Below, in pieces: positions 16,930 to 26,286 of a DNA stretch of 64,000 nt; within the stretch, counting starts at the first letter, position 1; each line of letters begins with the position of its first letter. The notes below the pieces were generated by a model that had not been told where the DNA came from, did not search any database, and worked only from the letters and a program-made list of their open reading frames with translations. The DNA is from Leuconostoc lactis (GTDB taxonomy: Bacteria; Bacillota; Bacilli; Lactobacillales; Lactobacillaceae), in contig NZ_CP042420.1 of NCBI RefSeq assembly GCF_007954625.1, positions 873,501 to 937,500 of the forward strand. The letters run 5' to 3'. The position numbers and the translations under genes were made by a program.

Positions 16930-18912
16930 ATGGCATTTTTAGAACTACATGATATTAGAAAATCGTATTACATCGGTAAAACAGCATTTCCGGTCTTAAA
17001 GGGGATTAATTTAAACTTTGAAAAAGGCGAATTTGTGTCGATTTTAGGGGAATCAGGTGGCGGTAAATCCACGCTGATGAATATTATTGGTGGCTTGGAT
17101 CGTAACTTTGAGGGTCAGGTGGTCGTCAATGGAGAAACTTTGGACCACACGCAAGCTAAAAAGTTAGACGTTTACCGCCGTGAAACGATTGGCTACATTT
17201 TCCAAAGCTTCAACCTGATTAATTATCAAACAAACCTGGAAAACGTCGAAACGAGTTTGAATATGACGACGTTATCAGCGCGTGAACGCCGACAACGTGC
17301 CACTGAATTGCTGACGAAGGTTGGCTTGGCCGATCATATTCACAAGTATCCCTCACAACTATCTGGTGGTCAAAAGCAACGTGTTGCCATTGCGCGAGCA
17401 TTGGCCGCTGATCCAGATATTATGATTGCCGATGAACCAACGGGTGCACTAGACGCAGTTAACACGGCTGAAGTATTGGCCTTACTTGAGCAAATTGCCC
17501 AAGAAGGTAAATTAGTGATTGTGGTGACCCATTCACAAGCCGTTGCTGATTATGGCACGCGCATTGTGCACATGGCGGATGGCATTATTGATCGTGAACA
17601 AATCTTAAAGCCAAAGTTTCCGGTGCCAACAGAAACGCATCGCTTACACTCACGGACATTGCGCCGTCGGGCCGTCTGGAACATGGCGTTTGATCATCTA
17701 AAATACAAAAAGTTACAAAACTTTTTGATTGTGTTTGGTTCTGCCATTGGCGTTTTCTCAGTTATTTTCTTTCTTGGCTTGGGAAATGGCGTCAAAAGCT
17801 ACATTGGGGATCAAGTCAATGCGTTGGTCAACCCAAATTATCAAAGCGTTTTACGCAATACAACAGCTGATAAAAAAGCACCTGCAACGGAACGTATGCG
17901 TGCAACGATGCAGGCGAGAGCGACCGATTATACAGCCACAACATTGGATGACCAGTTATTAAAACAATTGCGTGCGGTATCAGGTGTTGATGCTGTTTAC
18001 CCTGGTGGCCAATACAACAATGCGATTTTCACCGCTGGCCAAGTGCGTTCTGAACCCGTACAACTGGTATCTTGGACGCCACAGTATTCCAATAAAATTA
18101 TTAAGGCCGGTCATCAACCAAAAAATGGTGAAGTTTTGATTGATCGTGATTTTGCCAAGAAAATTCAGTCAAATTATCGTCAGCTTATTGGTCAAGATAT
18201 TGCCTTTAGTTATATGGCATATGATGCCAATAACCAACCTGTGATGATTAAAACAACTGCCAAAATTGGTGGCATCACGAGTGGGGGACAATCAGGGGCC
18301 TTATTTATCCAAAATTGGCAAACGATTCAACGTGACTTAACGGCAAATCATGCCGTAGCGGATGCGAATTTTGCTGCCGTTGAAATCAAAGATACAGCGC
18401 GCGTGAAAGCAACCATGGCACGTATTGACGCAGTCAAAACTAACGGCCAACACGTCTTTGTGGGCGTCTCAGTAGATGAGATTCTCAGCACGGTCAACAC
18501 GATTACGAGTTTGGCATCTTATGTGTTGGCAGCTATTGCCGGCATCTCATTGTTAGTATCAGCCATTATGATTATTGTCACGACTTACATGTCCGTGTCT
18601 GAACGTACTCGAGAAATTGGGGTCTTACGTGCACTTGGCGCACGGGCGAAGGATATTCGTGGGTTATTCACTAATGAAGCGCTGTTAATTGGCTTGATTG
18701 CAGCTGCTTTGGGCATTGCGATGGCATATGTTGTCCAAATGCTCATGAATAGCGCCCTGAAAGGCCTCATTCATTTTGATATCGTGCAAGTGTCGATTGG
18801 CAACGTCATCTTTGCTGTTGTGATTGCGTTGTTCATCGCGCTGGTGGCCAGCTTTGTACCGTCACGACGGGCAGCAAAACTCAATACAATTGATGCGTTA
18901 GCAGCAGATTAA
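16930..18912 (+). CDS. MacB-like ABC transporter, ATPase fused to FtsX-type permease
   Basis: 660 residues. The N-terminal ATPase (about 1-225) has Walker A GESGGGKST, Q-loop near FQSFNLI, signature LSGGQKQRVAIARAL, Walker B IMIADEPTGALD and H-loop VVTHS. A linker leads to a first membrane helix (about 262-285), a large extracytoplasmic region, and three C-terminal helices with the FtsX signature SERTREIGVLRALGA. This is a type VII (mechanotransmission) ABC protein as a single chain; Gram-positive versions often act in antimicrobial-peptide or lipoprotein-linked export. No accessory membrane-fusion protein is adjacent, so the substrate is open. Confidence 0.85.
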   Translation: MAFLELHDIRKSYYIGKTAFPVLKGINLNFEKGEFVSILGESGGGKSTLMNIIGGLDRNFEGQVVVNGETLDHTQAKKLDVYRRETIGYIFQSFNLINYQTNLENVETSLNMTTLSARERRQRATELLTKVGLADHIHKYPSQLSGGQKQRVAIARALAADPDIMIADEPTGALDAVNTAEVLALLEQIAQEGKLVIVVTHSQAVADYGTRIVHMADGIIDREQILKPKFPVPTETHRLHSRTLRRRAVWNMAFDHLKYKKLQNFLIVFGSAIGVFSVIFFLGLGNGVKSYIGDQVNALVNPNYQSVLRNTTADKKAPATERMRATMQARATDYTATTLDDQLLKQLRAVSGVDAVYPGGQYNNAIFTAGQVRSEPVQLVSWTPQYSNKIIKAGHQPKNGEVLIDRDFAKKIQSNYRQLIGQDIAFSYMAYDANNQPVMIKTTAKIGGITSGGQSGALFIQNWQTIQRDLTANHAVADANFAAVEIKDTARVKATMARIDAVKTNGQHVFVGVSVDEILSTVNTITSLASYVLAAIAGISLLVSAIMIIVTTYMSVSERTREIGVLRALGARAKDIRGLFTNEALLIGLIAAALGIAMAYVVQMLMNSALKGLIHFDIVQVSIGNVIFAVVIALFIALVASFVPSRRAAKLNTIDALAAD

Positions 18913-18927
18913 GCGATGGTGAGACAT

Positions 18928-18954
18928 AAAAGGTGCAGGCAACTGCACTTTTTT
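18928..18954 (+). terminator. Terminator after the MacB-like gene
   Basis: AAGGTGCAG pairs with CTGCACTTT around GCAA, with a run of T. Confidence 0.8.
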
Positions 18955-18977
18955 ATGCGATCCGATCGGCTATTAAA

Positions 18978-18998
18978 TGATGACGTGATAACGCATCA
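18978..18998 (+). promoter_or_regulatory. Hairpin upstream of the ABC exporter pair
   Basis: TGATG-A-CGT pairs with ACG-CATCA around GATA, ending about 6 bases before the AAAGGAG Shine-Dalgarno of the next gene. It is 5' of, not inside, the ribosome-binding spacer. Confidence 0.35.
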
Positions 18999-19016
18999 GA
19001 TTCAAAGGAGTAGAGA

Positions 19017-20735
19017 ATGCAGATTTTAAAAAAACACGCCAAACCTTACCGCCGCGAGATTGCCATGTCAATACTTGCGGTGGTGATTATGGCGGGTGCC
19101 TCTTTATGGCAACCACGCTTATTGCAACAAGTGATGAATGCCATTATTGCGGACAATCAACAAGCCGTGTGGTCAAACGGCATTGCGTTGATTAGCTTGG
19201 CCGTGATTGGTTTACTGGCTGGTGTCATCAATACTATTTTTGCCGCCAAGGTCTCTCAGGGGATCGCTGCCGATATACGTGCTGATGAGTATCGTAAAAT
19301 TCAATCTTTTTCATTTGGCAACATTGAAGCCTTTTCGGCGGGTAATTTGGTTGTGCGGATGACTAATGATGTCAATCAGGTACAACAACTTGTCATGATG
19401 TTTCTCCAGACCTTGACGCGGATTCCCATTCTCTTTTTGGGTGCCTTTATTCTGGCATTAATGACGCTACCACGGTTATGGTGGATTGTGATCTTAATGG
19501 TGATCTTGATTGTGCTCTCCTCACAAGTTGTCTTCAAGCAAATGGGGAAGTATTTTGCTAAAATTCAACACTTAATTGATCGTACCAATACGTTAGCCAA
19601 GGAAGATTTACAAGGGGTTCGTGTCGTCAAATCATTCAATCAAGAAGCGAATGAAACGGCGCGTTTTACGGATAATTCCGATGAATTGACACGTGTGAAT
19701 ATGATGATTGGTTATCTGTTCTCAACCATGATTCCGATGTTTATGCTGATTTCATACATTGCTATCGGTGCTTCAGTCTGGTTTGTGGGGCAAAGTGTGG
19801 TTGCGCATCCGGAAGATTTGGCCGCGATTACATCATTTATCGCCTACTTAATGCAAATCTTTTTTGCCATTTTGATTGGAGGGATGATGTCGACCTTTGC
19901 GTCACGTGGTTTTGTGTCATTAGGTCGAATTAAGGAAATCTTTGATACCAAGCCTGATTTGACATTCAATCCGAATGCGCCAGCGATTAATTTAACCGGC
20001 GATGTGGCGTTTGAAAATGTCTCCTTTACGTATCCAGGTGATACACAACCTGCTTTGACCGATATTTCATTTAAGATTAAAGCGGGTGAAATGATCGGGA
20101 TTGTTGGTGCAACTGGTTCAGGGAAAACGACGTTAGCCCAGTTGATTCCACGGCTCTATGACCCAACCACAGGTGAGGTCTTAGTGGGTGGCGTGAATTT
20201 GAAGGACGTCAATGAAAAATCATTGCGTTCAGCGGTGTCATTTGTTCTGCAACGGGCCATTTTATTTAGTGGCAAAATTTCGGATAACCTCCGGCAAGGT
20301 AAATCAGATGCCACCTCAGCTGAATTCCAACGTGCAGCCGAAATTGCGCAAGCAGCCGAATTCGTGAATCGTTATGAAGATGGGTTTGAACATCTGGTTG
20401 AAGAACGATCAGCGAACTTTTCTGGTGGTCAGAAACAGCGCTTGTCGATTGCTCGTGGGGTTGTCGGGTCCCCTAAAATTTTGATTTTAGATGATTCAAC
20501 CTCGGCTTTGGATGCGCGTTCGGAAAAACTTGTGCAAGAAGCACTTGATAAAGAATTAGCGGGCACGACAACGATTGTGATTGCTGAAAAAATCAGCTCC
20601 GTCTTGCATGCCGATCGCATCTTGGTACTAGATGACGGTCGTTTAGTTGGCAGTGGGTCGCATGCGGAATTGTTGGCATCTTCAGCCATTTATCGGGAAA
20701 TTTATGAGACGCAAAAGGCAAAAGGTGGTGAGTAA
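19017..20735 (+). CDS. Heterodimeric ABC exporter, degenerate-site subunit (LmrC/BmrC-like)
   Basis: 572 residues: six membrane helices (about 15-310), then an ATPase domain with Walker [10 protein letters not shown] and signature [14 protein letters not shown]. Its Walker B is followed by Asp instead of the catalytic Glu ([11 protein letters not shown]), and the H-loop reads VIAEKIS, with no His. These losses mark the half whose Walker B/H-loop forms the non-hydrolysing site in asymmetric exporters. The partner gene starts two bases after its stop. Such pairs export drugs, peptides or lipids. Confidence 0.85.
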   Translation: MQILKKHAKPYRREIAMSILAVVIMAGASLWQPRLLQQVMNAIIADNQQAVWSNGIALISLAVIGLLAGVINTIFAAKVSQGIAADIRADEYRKIQSFSFGNIEAFSAGNLVVRMTNDVNQVQQLVMMFLQTLTRIPILFLGAFILALMTLPRLWWIVILMVILIVLSSQVVFKQMGKYFAKIQHLIDRTNTLAKEDLQGVRVVKSFNQEANETARFTDNSDELTRVNMMIGYLFSTMIPMFMLISYIAIGASVWFVGQSVVAHPEDLAAITSFIAYLMQIFFAILIGGMMSTFASRGFVSLGRIKEIFDTKPDLTFNPNAPAINLTGDVAFENVSFTYPGDTQPALTDISFKIKAGEMIGIVGATGSGKTTLAQLIPRLYDPTTGEVLVGGVNLKDVNEKSLRSAVSFVLQRAILFSGKISDNLRQGKSDATSAEFQRAAEIAQAAEFVNRYEDGFEHLVEERSANFSGGQKQRLSIARGVVGSPKILILDDSTSALDARSEKLVQEALDKELAGTTTIVIAEKISSVLHADRILVLDDGRLVGSGSHAELLASSAIYREIYETQKAKGGE

Positions 20736-20737
20736 GC

Positions 20738-22519
20738 ATGCATGATTTTCAACGCGCAATGCGCTATTTTTATCGTTACTTGAAACGCTACTGGCTGAGT
20801 CTCGGTTTTGTGGTGGTTGTGACAATTTTGTCGACTTATTTCCAAGTCAAAGCACCCGTTTACATGGGGCAGGCGATTACAGAACTTTCCCGTTATCTTA
20901 GTGACGTGATGAATCCGGCAACCCATGCGATTGCCAGCAAGACGCTATTTTACAATGCATTGATTGCCATGATGATTTGCTTTACGTTATCAGCGGGGAC
21001 AATGTTTATCTCTAGCTTTTTGTCGTCAAGAATTTCAGCTAAAACATCTGGGCAAATGCGTATTGGCTTATTCGGTAAGCTACAACGGATGACCATCAAG
21101 TATTTTGATACTCATCAAGATGGTAAAATTTTGTCCTTGTTTACGTCTGATTTGGATAACATTTTCAATGCGATGAACCAAGCAATCTTTGAATTGCTCT
21201 CGCAAGCGATCCTCTATATTGGGGTCATTTGGATGATGTTTGGCCAAAATGTCAAACTAGCTTGGGTTACGATGGCCTCGACACCATTGGCCATTTTGGT
21301 TGCGGGGTTTGTTATTATGCAAGCCCGCAAAAACATTAACAAGCAACAAGAAGCCATGGGTGAAATGAACGGCTACATCAACGAGCAAATCAATGGTGAA
21401 AAAGTGATTATCACGCAAGGTTTGCAACAATCGTCGGTTGCTGGGTTCTTGCCTTATAATGAAAAAGTGAAACAAGCCACGTTTAAGGGACAGGTTTATT
21501 CTGGTTTGCTCTTCCCGTTGATGCAGGGGCTATCTTTACTGAACTTGGCGATTGTGATTTTCTTTGGCTCTTGGTTAGTAGTGCATGATGGGATGGATAA
21601 GGCGGTCGGTCTGGGATTGATTGTCGTGTTTGTTAACTATTCACAAGAATATTACCAACCCATTACGCAAATCACGTCGATTTATAACATGTTGCAACTG
21701 GCCATGACGGGGGCACAACGGTTGTCTGATGTGCATGATCAACCAGAAGAAGTGTCGCCCAAAGATGGCCAACAACTCACCAATTTGAAGCGTGAAGTCG
21801 CGTTAAACGACGTCCATTTTGGTTATCAACCAGATAAAGAAATTCTACACGGTGTGTCGATTGATGTGAAAAAAGGCCAGATGGTGGCGTTAGTCGGGCC
21901 AACTGGATCTGGTAAAACGACTATTATGAATCTGTTAAACCGCTTTTATGATGTGACGGGTGGTTCGGTTACCTTTGATGGGGTTGACGTTCGGCAATTA
22001 GATTTGAAATCATTGCGTGATCATGTCGGGATTGTCCTACAAGATTCAGTCTTGTTTACCGGAACAGTGGCCGATAACATCAAATTTGGTCGGCCGGAAG
22101 CGCATGATGACGACATGATTGATGCGGCCAAGCAAGCTAATATTCATGACTTTATCATGAGTTTACCGGACGGTTATCAAACCAAGGTAAATGACGAAAG
22201 TTCTGTTTTCTCAACGGGACAAAAACAATTATTGTCGATTGCACGCACAATTTTAACTAATCCTGATTTCTTAATACTAGATGAAGCGACGTCAAACGTT
22301 GATACGGTGACGGAAGCGCGCATCCAAGCAGCGATGGATAATGTGATTGCTGGTCGGACAAGCTTTGTGATTGCCCATCGTTTGAAGACAATTTTGGGTG
22401 CGGATAAAATTGTGGTCTTAAAAGACGGTAAAGTGATTGAAGAAGGCACGCATGACGAACTGGTAGCAGAAAACGGTTTTTACGCGGAACTTTATCATAA
22501 TCAAATGGTTTTTGACTAA
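20738..22519 (+). CDS. Heterodimeric ABC exporter, catalytic-Glu subunit (LmrD/BmrD-like)
   Basis: 593 residues with an N-terminal six-helix membrane domain and a C-terminal ATPase. Walker A is GPTGSGKTT, Walker B is LILDEATSNVD with the catalytic Glu, and the H-loop is VIAHRLKT. Its signature is altered (STGQKQLLSIA instead of SGGQ). Together with the preceding subunit, whose signature is normal but whose Glu and His are missing, this gives one canonical and one degenerate ATP site, as in LmrCD, BmrCD and TM287/288. A strong terminator follows. Confidence 0.87.
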   Translation: MHDFQRAMRYFYRYLKRYWLSLGFVVVVTILSTYFQVKAPVYMGQAITELSRYLSDVMNPATHAIASKTLFYNALIAMMICFTLSAGTMFISSFLSSRISAKTSGQMRIGLFGKLQRMTIKYFDTHQDGKILSLFTSDLDNIFNAMNQAIFELLSQAILYIGVIWMMFGQNVKLAWVTMASTPLAILVAGFVIMQARKNINKQQEAMGEMNGYINEQINGEKVIITQGLQQSSVAGFLPYNEKVKQATFKGQVYSGLLFPLMQGLSLLNLAIVIFFGSWLVVHDGMDKAVGLGLIVVFVNYSQEYYQPITQITSIYNMLQLAMTGAQRLSDVHDQPEEVSPKDGQQLTNLKREVALNDVHFGYQPDKEILHGVSIDVKKGQMVALVGPTGSGKTTIMNLLNRFYDVTGGSVTFDGVDVRQLDLKSLRDHVGIVLQDSVLFTGTVADNIKFGRPEAHDDDMIDAAKQANIHDFIMSLPDGYQTKVNDESSVFSTGQKQLLSIARTILTNPDFLILDEATSNVDTVTEARIQAAMDNVIAGRTSFVIAHRLKTILGADKIVVLKDGKVIEEGTHDELVAENGFYAELYHNQMVFD

Positions 22520-22520
22520 T

Positions 22521-22550
22521 AAAAAGTCACGGTTAGTCGTGACTTTTTTT
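22521..22550 (+). terminator. Terminator after the ABC exporter pair
   Basis: AAAAAGTCACG pairs with CGTGACTTTTT around a short loop, followed by more T. Confidence 0.88.
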
Positions 22551-22606
22551 GTTTGGATTTAAGGCGAAACGGCTGTCAGTCGTTGTTTAGTTGTCAAAAT
22601 ATTTTA

Positions 22607-22615
22607 TGCTATAAT
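22607..22615 (+). promoter_or_regulatory. Extended -10 promoter of the glycolipid/LTA block
   Basis: TGC-TATAAT is an extended -10 element; a TTAGTT at 17-base spacing is a poor -35. It begins the transcript of the 22671-26226 genes and probably ltaS. Confidence 0.55.
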
Positions 22616-22670
22616 TGTAGTATTGCTATTTATCGAAAATTTAATGTCTATATAAACTTTGGAGGACACA

Positions 22671-23897
22671 ATGAATATTGGTCTCTTTACGGATACGTAT
22701 TTTCCACAAGTCAGTGGTGTGGCGACTTCGATCAAAACATTAAAAGATGCACTTGAAGCGCAGGGCCACCAAGTCTATATTTTCACTTCAACTGATCCGA
22801 AAGTGTCTAAAAATAAATTTGAACCCCATATCTATCGTTTTTCGAGTGTACCTTATGTTGGGTTTAAAGATCGTCGCTTAGCGTTTCGTGGGTTAATTCA
22901 GGCCGTTGAAATTGCAAAATCTGTTGAATTAGATATTGTGCATACGCAAACAGAGTTCTCGCTTGGTTTGATGGGGAAATTTGTGGCTCGTCAACTTAAA
23001 ATACCAGCTATTCACACGTACCATACCATGTACGAAGATTACACGCATTACGTGGCAAAAGGGTTATTAATTGGGCCTAAAGGTGTTGGCACATTGATGA
23101 AGGCCTATATGTTGGGGATGTCTGGGGTCGTTGCCCCATCACAACTGGTACAAGAAACCTTGATTCGTTATGGCGTTAAGGCACCGATGCGTATTATTCC
23201 AACTGGTGTTGAAATGCCAAGACGTGGTGGTTCACGGGTTAATCTACGAGAAAAGTTTGGGTTTACCCCCGAGCAACCCGTGATTTTGTCACTGGGTCGT
23301 TTAGCATTTGAAAAGAACGTGTCGTTAACAATCTCTGCTTTTTCAGAATTGTTACAAACACAACCAGATGCCCGTTTAGTCATTGCTGGTGATGGCCCAG
23401 CACGTAAGGCGCTCGAAGAGCAAGTAGCCGAATTGAACTTAACTCAGGAAGTGTTATTTGTTGGTATGGTTGATCACGATGATGTGACCGACTATTATCA
23501 GATGTGCAATGTTTTTGTGAGCTCATCTGACACAGAAACACAAGGCCTCACGTTCATTGAAGCAATTGCGTCTGATCGGCCGTTTGTGGCGATGCACTCC
23601 CCTTATCTTGATAATTTGGTGGATGATGAAGCCATCGGGACATTAGTGTCAGATTATGACGAATTGTTGGCAGGGATTGAAAAATACCTCACGCGCCCAA
23701 TGACGCCAGCTGATCACGCATTGCGTCAAAATAAAATGCAAGATGTTGACGCCGATACTTTTGCAACACGGATGTTGGCTTTTTACCAGGACGTTTTGGA
23801 CAATTATCATTCTGTTGATGCAGAAGATGAATATCCAACGGATGATGAAGTTGGCTACATGAAGCGGATCTTGCGAAATCCATTTAGGAGAAATTAG
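22671..23897 (+). CDS. GT4 glycosyltransferase, probable glycolipid anchor synthase (LafA/diacylglycerol glucosyltransferase type)
   Basis: 408-residue retaining glycosyltransferase. It opens with MNIGLFTDTYFPQVSGV, typical of diacylglycerol 3-glucosyltransferases, has HTYHTMYEDYTHY, a GT-B interdomain IPTGVE, LGRLAFEKN, and the EX7E-like DTETQGLTFIEAIAS. It would add glucose from UDP-glucose to diacylglycerol at the inner membrane face, the first step to the lipoteichoic acid anchor. The start is ATG 22671 after a GGAGG Shine-Dalgarno. A second glycosyltransferase starts at the next base and ltaS lies in the same block. Confidence 0.82.
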   Translation: MNIGLFTDTYFPQVSGVATSIKTLKDALEAQGHQVYIFTSTDPKVSKNKFEPHIYRFSSVPYVGFKDRRLAFRGLIQAVEIAKSVELDIVHTQTEFSLGLMGKFVARQLKIPAIHTYHTMYEDYTHYVAKGLLIGPKGVGTLMKAYMLGMSGVVAPSQLVQETLIRYGVKAPMRIIPTGVEMPRRGGSRVNLREKFGFTPEQPVILSLGRLAFEKNVSLTISAFSELLQTQPDARLVIAGDGPARKALEEQVAELNLTQEVLFVGMVDHDDVTDYYQMCNVFVSSSDTETQGLTFIEAIASDRPFVAMHSPYLDNLVDDEAIGTLVSDYDELLAGIEKYLTRPMTPADHALRQNKMQDVDADTFATRMLAFYQDVLDNYHSVDAEDEYPTDDEVGYMKRILRNPFRRN

Positions 23898-24905
23898 GTG
23901 AAAGTTTTACTGTATTTTGAAAACCAAAAGTGGATTGCAAAATCTGGCATCGGGCGTGCTTTAAAGTTACAACAAGCTGCTTTGAGCTATACGGATGTGA
24001 CCGTCACAACGGATCCTAAGTCGCAGGATTATGATGTCTTACACATTAATACCTACGGCGTCAAGAGCCATCACATGGTCAATGCGGCCCATAAGATGGG
24101 CAAAAAGGTTGTCTATCATGGGCACTCCACTTACGAAGATTTTAGAAATTCATTTACCGGTTCAAATCTGATTGCACCATTATTTAAGCGTTATTTGGTG
24201 TCGCTATATCAAAAGGCGGATGCGTTAATTACGCCAACCCCATATTCTAAGCAGTTGTTGCGCGGCTATCGGTTATCACAACCTATCACGCCAATTTCTA
24301 ATGGCATTCCGCTTGATAAATATGCGCCAGACGCTGACAAAGTTGCCAAATTTAGAACGTATTTTGATTTGTCACCAGATCAAAAAGTGGTGATGAGCGT
24401 GGGGTTATTTTTTGAGCGTAAAGGGATTTTAGACTTTGTTGCCTTAGCGCAACGTCATCCCGAATACGTCTTTATTTGGTTTGGATATACGGATTTGCGC
24501 TTGGTGCCCGCTAAGATTAGTCGTTTAATTAAAGGCGACCATCCACGTAATCTGATTTTCCCAGGTTATATTACTGGAGAAGTGATCCAAGGGGCCTATC
24601 AAGGCGCAGATTTATTTTTATATCCGTCCTTTGAAGAAACAGAAGGCATTGTTGTGTTAGAAGCCTTGGCATCCAAACAAAAGGTGCTGGTGCGTGATAT
24701 TCCCGTCTATAAGCCTTGGTTACAAGATGGGGTGAATAGCTACCAGGCCAAGGACCTTGAAGATTTTGATGCTAAAATGGTCAAAATATTAAACGGCGAA
24801 CTACCAGATCTGAGTGCGGCTGGCTATGAATTGGCTGTTGCCCGGAATTTACCGGCAATTGGCCAGCAGTTACAACAAGTTTATGAGGCAGTCTTAGAAG
24901 GGTAG
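23898..24905 (+). CDS. GT4 glycosyltransferase, probable second glycolipid anchor enzyme (LafB type)
   Basis: 335 residues, starting with GTG 23898 directly after the previous stop; GGAGAAA provides the Shine-Dalgarno. It begins MKVLLYFENQKWIAKSGIGRAL, resembling the enzymes that add a second hexose to monoglucosyl-diacylglycerol, has VVYHGHSTYEDF, the domain-linker ISNGIPLDK, VGLFFERKG, and the EX7E motif EETEGIVVLEALAS. Whether the sugar donated is glucose or galactose cannot be told from sequence. Confidence 0.78.
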   Translation: MKVLLYFENQKWIAKSGIGRALKLQQAALSYTDVTVTTDPKSQDYDVLHINTYGVKSHHMVNAAHKMGKKVVYHGHSTYEDFRNSFTGSNLIAPLFKRYLVSLYQKADALITPTPYSKQLLRGYRLSQPITPISNGIPLDKYAPDADKVAKFRTYFDLSPDQKVVMSVGLFFERKGILDFVALAQRHPEYVFIWFGYTDLRLVPAKISRLIKGDHPRNLIFPGYITGEVIQGAYQGADLFLYPSFEETEGIVVLEALASKQKVLVRDIPVYKPWLQDGVNSYQAKDLEDFDAKMVKILNGELPDLSAAGYELAVARNLPAIGQQLQQVYEAVLEG

Positions 24906-24925
24906 TCACGGGCAAGGAGGAGAAT

Positions 24926-25963
24926 ATGTCTAAAACAGATAAAGTTTCTGCTATTGTTGTCGTGATATTGACTGGTGTTGTTGTTTATTTTTTGACAACA
25001 GAATTACGTGGTAAAGGCTATCAACTTAATTTGGCGTTAAAGCACCTTGACTGGCGGTGGTTAGTCGGGGGACTGATTATGATGCTTTTGTCTATTTTGC
25101 TTGAGGCGATTGCCACTTATGTCATGCTCAACAAATCAGATCGTCACAAGACATCTGTCATAGCTTTGTTACGTGTGCCATTGCTTAATTTACTTGGGAC
25201 AGGCTTAACACCGTTTGCAACTGGTGGCCAACCAGCGCAGTTGTTTGGGATGACGCGTGCTGGTGTTGAAGCCGGACGCGCCATGTCCGTCATTCTCATG
25301 AAGTTTTTAGTTTACCAGGTTGTCGTCGTGATATTCTTTATCATCGGTTACTTTTCGGCGGAACATTTTATTTACGGACAGGTTGATCCCACATTTGCTA
25401 ATTTTATTCCATTTGCCATTGCGATTCATGCCGTCGTGATTATCGGGATTCTGTTAGTCATGTTCTGGCCAGCATTGACCCTCAAATTAGTGGATATGGT
25501 ATCACCGATATTCCAAAAAATGTTATCGCGTGAGCGTTATGATAAGTTATTGGCCACGATCACTCAGAAAGTTGCCAATTTTCACCGTGAGTCACGGCGT
25601 GTGATTAGCAGCTGGGAATCATTGGTCGGTGCCACCGTGTTTACCGTGTTGCAATTGATGGTTTTTTATCTTATTCCGTATTTTGTCATTCGCGCGTTTG
25701 GTTATGCCCAGGTGAATCCTTGGTTAATTATCACGATGAACATCATGATTGTGATGGTCATTTCCCTATTCCCAATCCCTGGTGGGGTTGGGGGCGCGGA
25801 ATTGAGTTTCCAATTGCTATTTTCACCATTTGTTAAAAATCCAGCAACGTTAATTTTGGTGATCTTAATTTGGCGTCTCATTACGTACTATTTTGGTCTG
25901 TTTGCTGGTATTATTGCCTATATGGTACCTGCGCGATCAGTTAGTAGAGAGGAGCGACCATGA
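24926..25963 (+). CDS. YbhN/UPF0104 family membrane protein (flippase-like)
   Basis: 345 residues with about eight membrane helices, related to the N-terminal flippase half of MprF (lysylphosphatidylglycerol synthase TM region). Key stretches are TPFATGGQPAQLFGM and the FPIPGGVGGAE segment. The GAAGAG-less GCAAGGAGGAG Shine-Dalgarno is strong. Being between two anchor-lipid glycosyltransferases and ltaS, it is a candidate to translocate the glycolipid across the membrane, an inference from context; LtaA, the known LTA flippase, belongs to a different family. Confidence 0.75.
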   Translation: MSKTDKVSAIVVVILTGVVVYFLTTELRGKGYQLNLALKHLDWRWLVGGLIMMLLSILLEAIATYVMLNKSDRHKTSVIALLRVPLLNLLGTGLTPFATGGQPAQLFGMTRAGVEAGRAMSVILMKFLVYQVVVVIFFIIGYFSAEHFIYGQVDPTFANFIPFAIAIHAVVIIGILLVMFWPALTLKLVDMVSPIFQKMLSRERYDKLLATITQKVANFHRESRRVISSWESLVGATVFTVLQLMVFYLIPYFVIRAFGYAQVNPWLIITMNIMIVMVISLFPIPGGVGGAELSFQLLFSPFVKNPATLILVILIWRLITYYFGLFAGIIAYMVPARSVSREERP

Positions 25964-26226
25964 CAGTTGAAAAAACATATCCGGTGAGTGACTTAAAGCA
26001 AATTTTAGCACGGTTACGGGCAATGGTTGATGCGACGGATACGCCGTATCAAACGCGCCGTTTTGATGCTTTTGGTATCGAAGCCGTGCAAGTTGACTAT
26101 GATCAACTCACACAAATTTGGACGGTCCATGAACATCGCGAAGTGCGTCAATTTCAATTTGATGATATTGACTTGGTCGCGATTGAAGTTTATGATGTCC
26201 TCCATGATTTTAAATTAATATTTTAA
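25960..26226 (+). CDS. YkuJ-like small protein (DUF1797 type)
   Basis: 88-residue soluble protein overlapping the previous gene by four bases (ATGA). Its C-terminal half, FQFDDIDLVAIEVYDVLHDF, resembles YkuJ-family proteins (FxNIDMVSIEIFELL pattern). No function is established for the family. The tight operon position links it in expression, at least, with anchor-lipid synthesis. Confidence 0.6.
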   Translation: MTVEKTYPVSDLKQILARLRAMVDATDTPYQTRRFDAFGIEAVQVDYDQLTQIWTVHEHREVRQFQFDDIDLVAIEVYDVLHDFKLIF

Positions 26227-26286
26227 ATACGCAGGCTGACCGATAGCTTATCCGGTGATGTTACGACGTATGTGAAGGAAAAAAAT

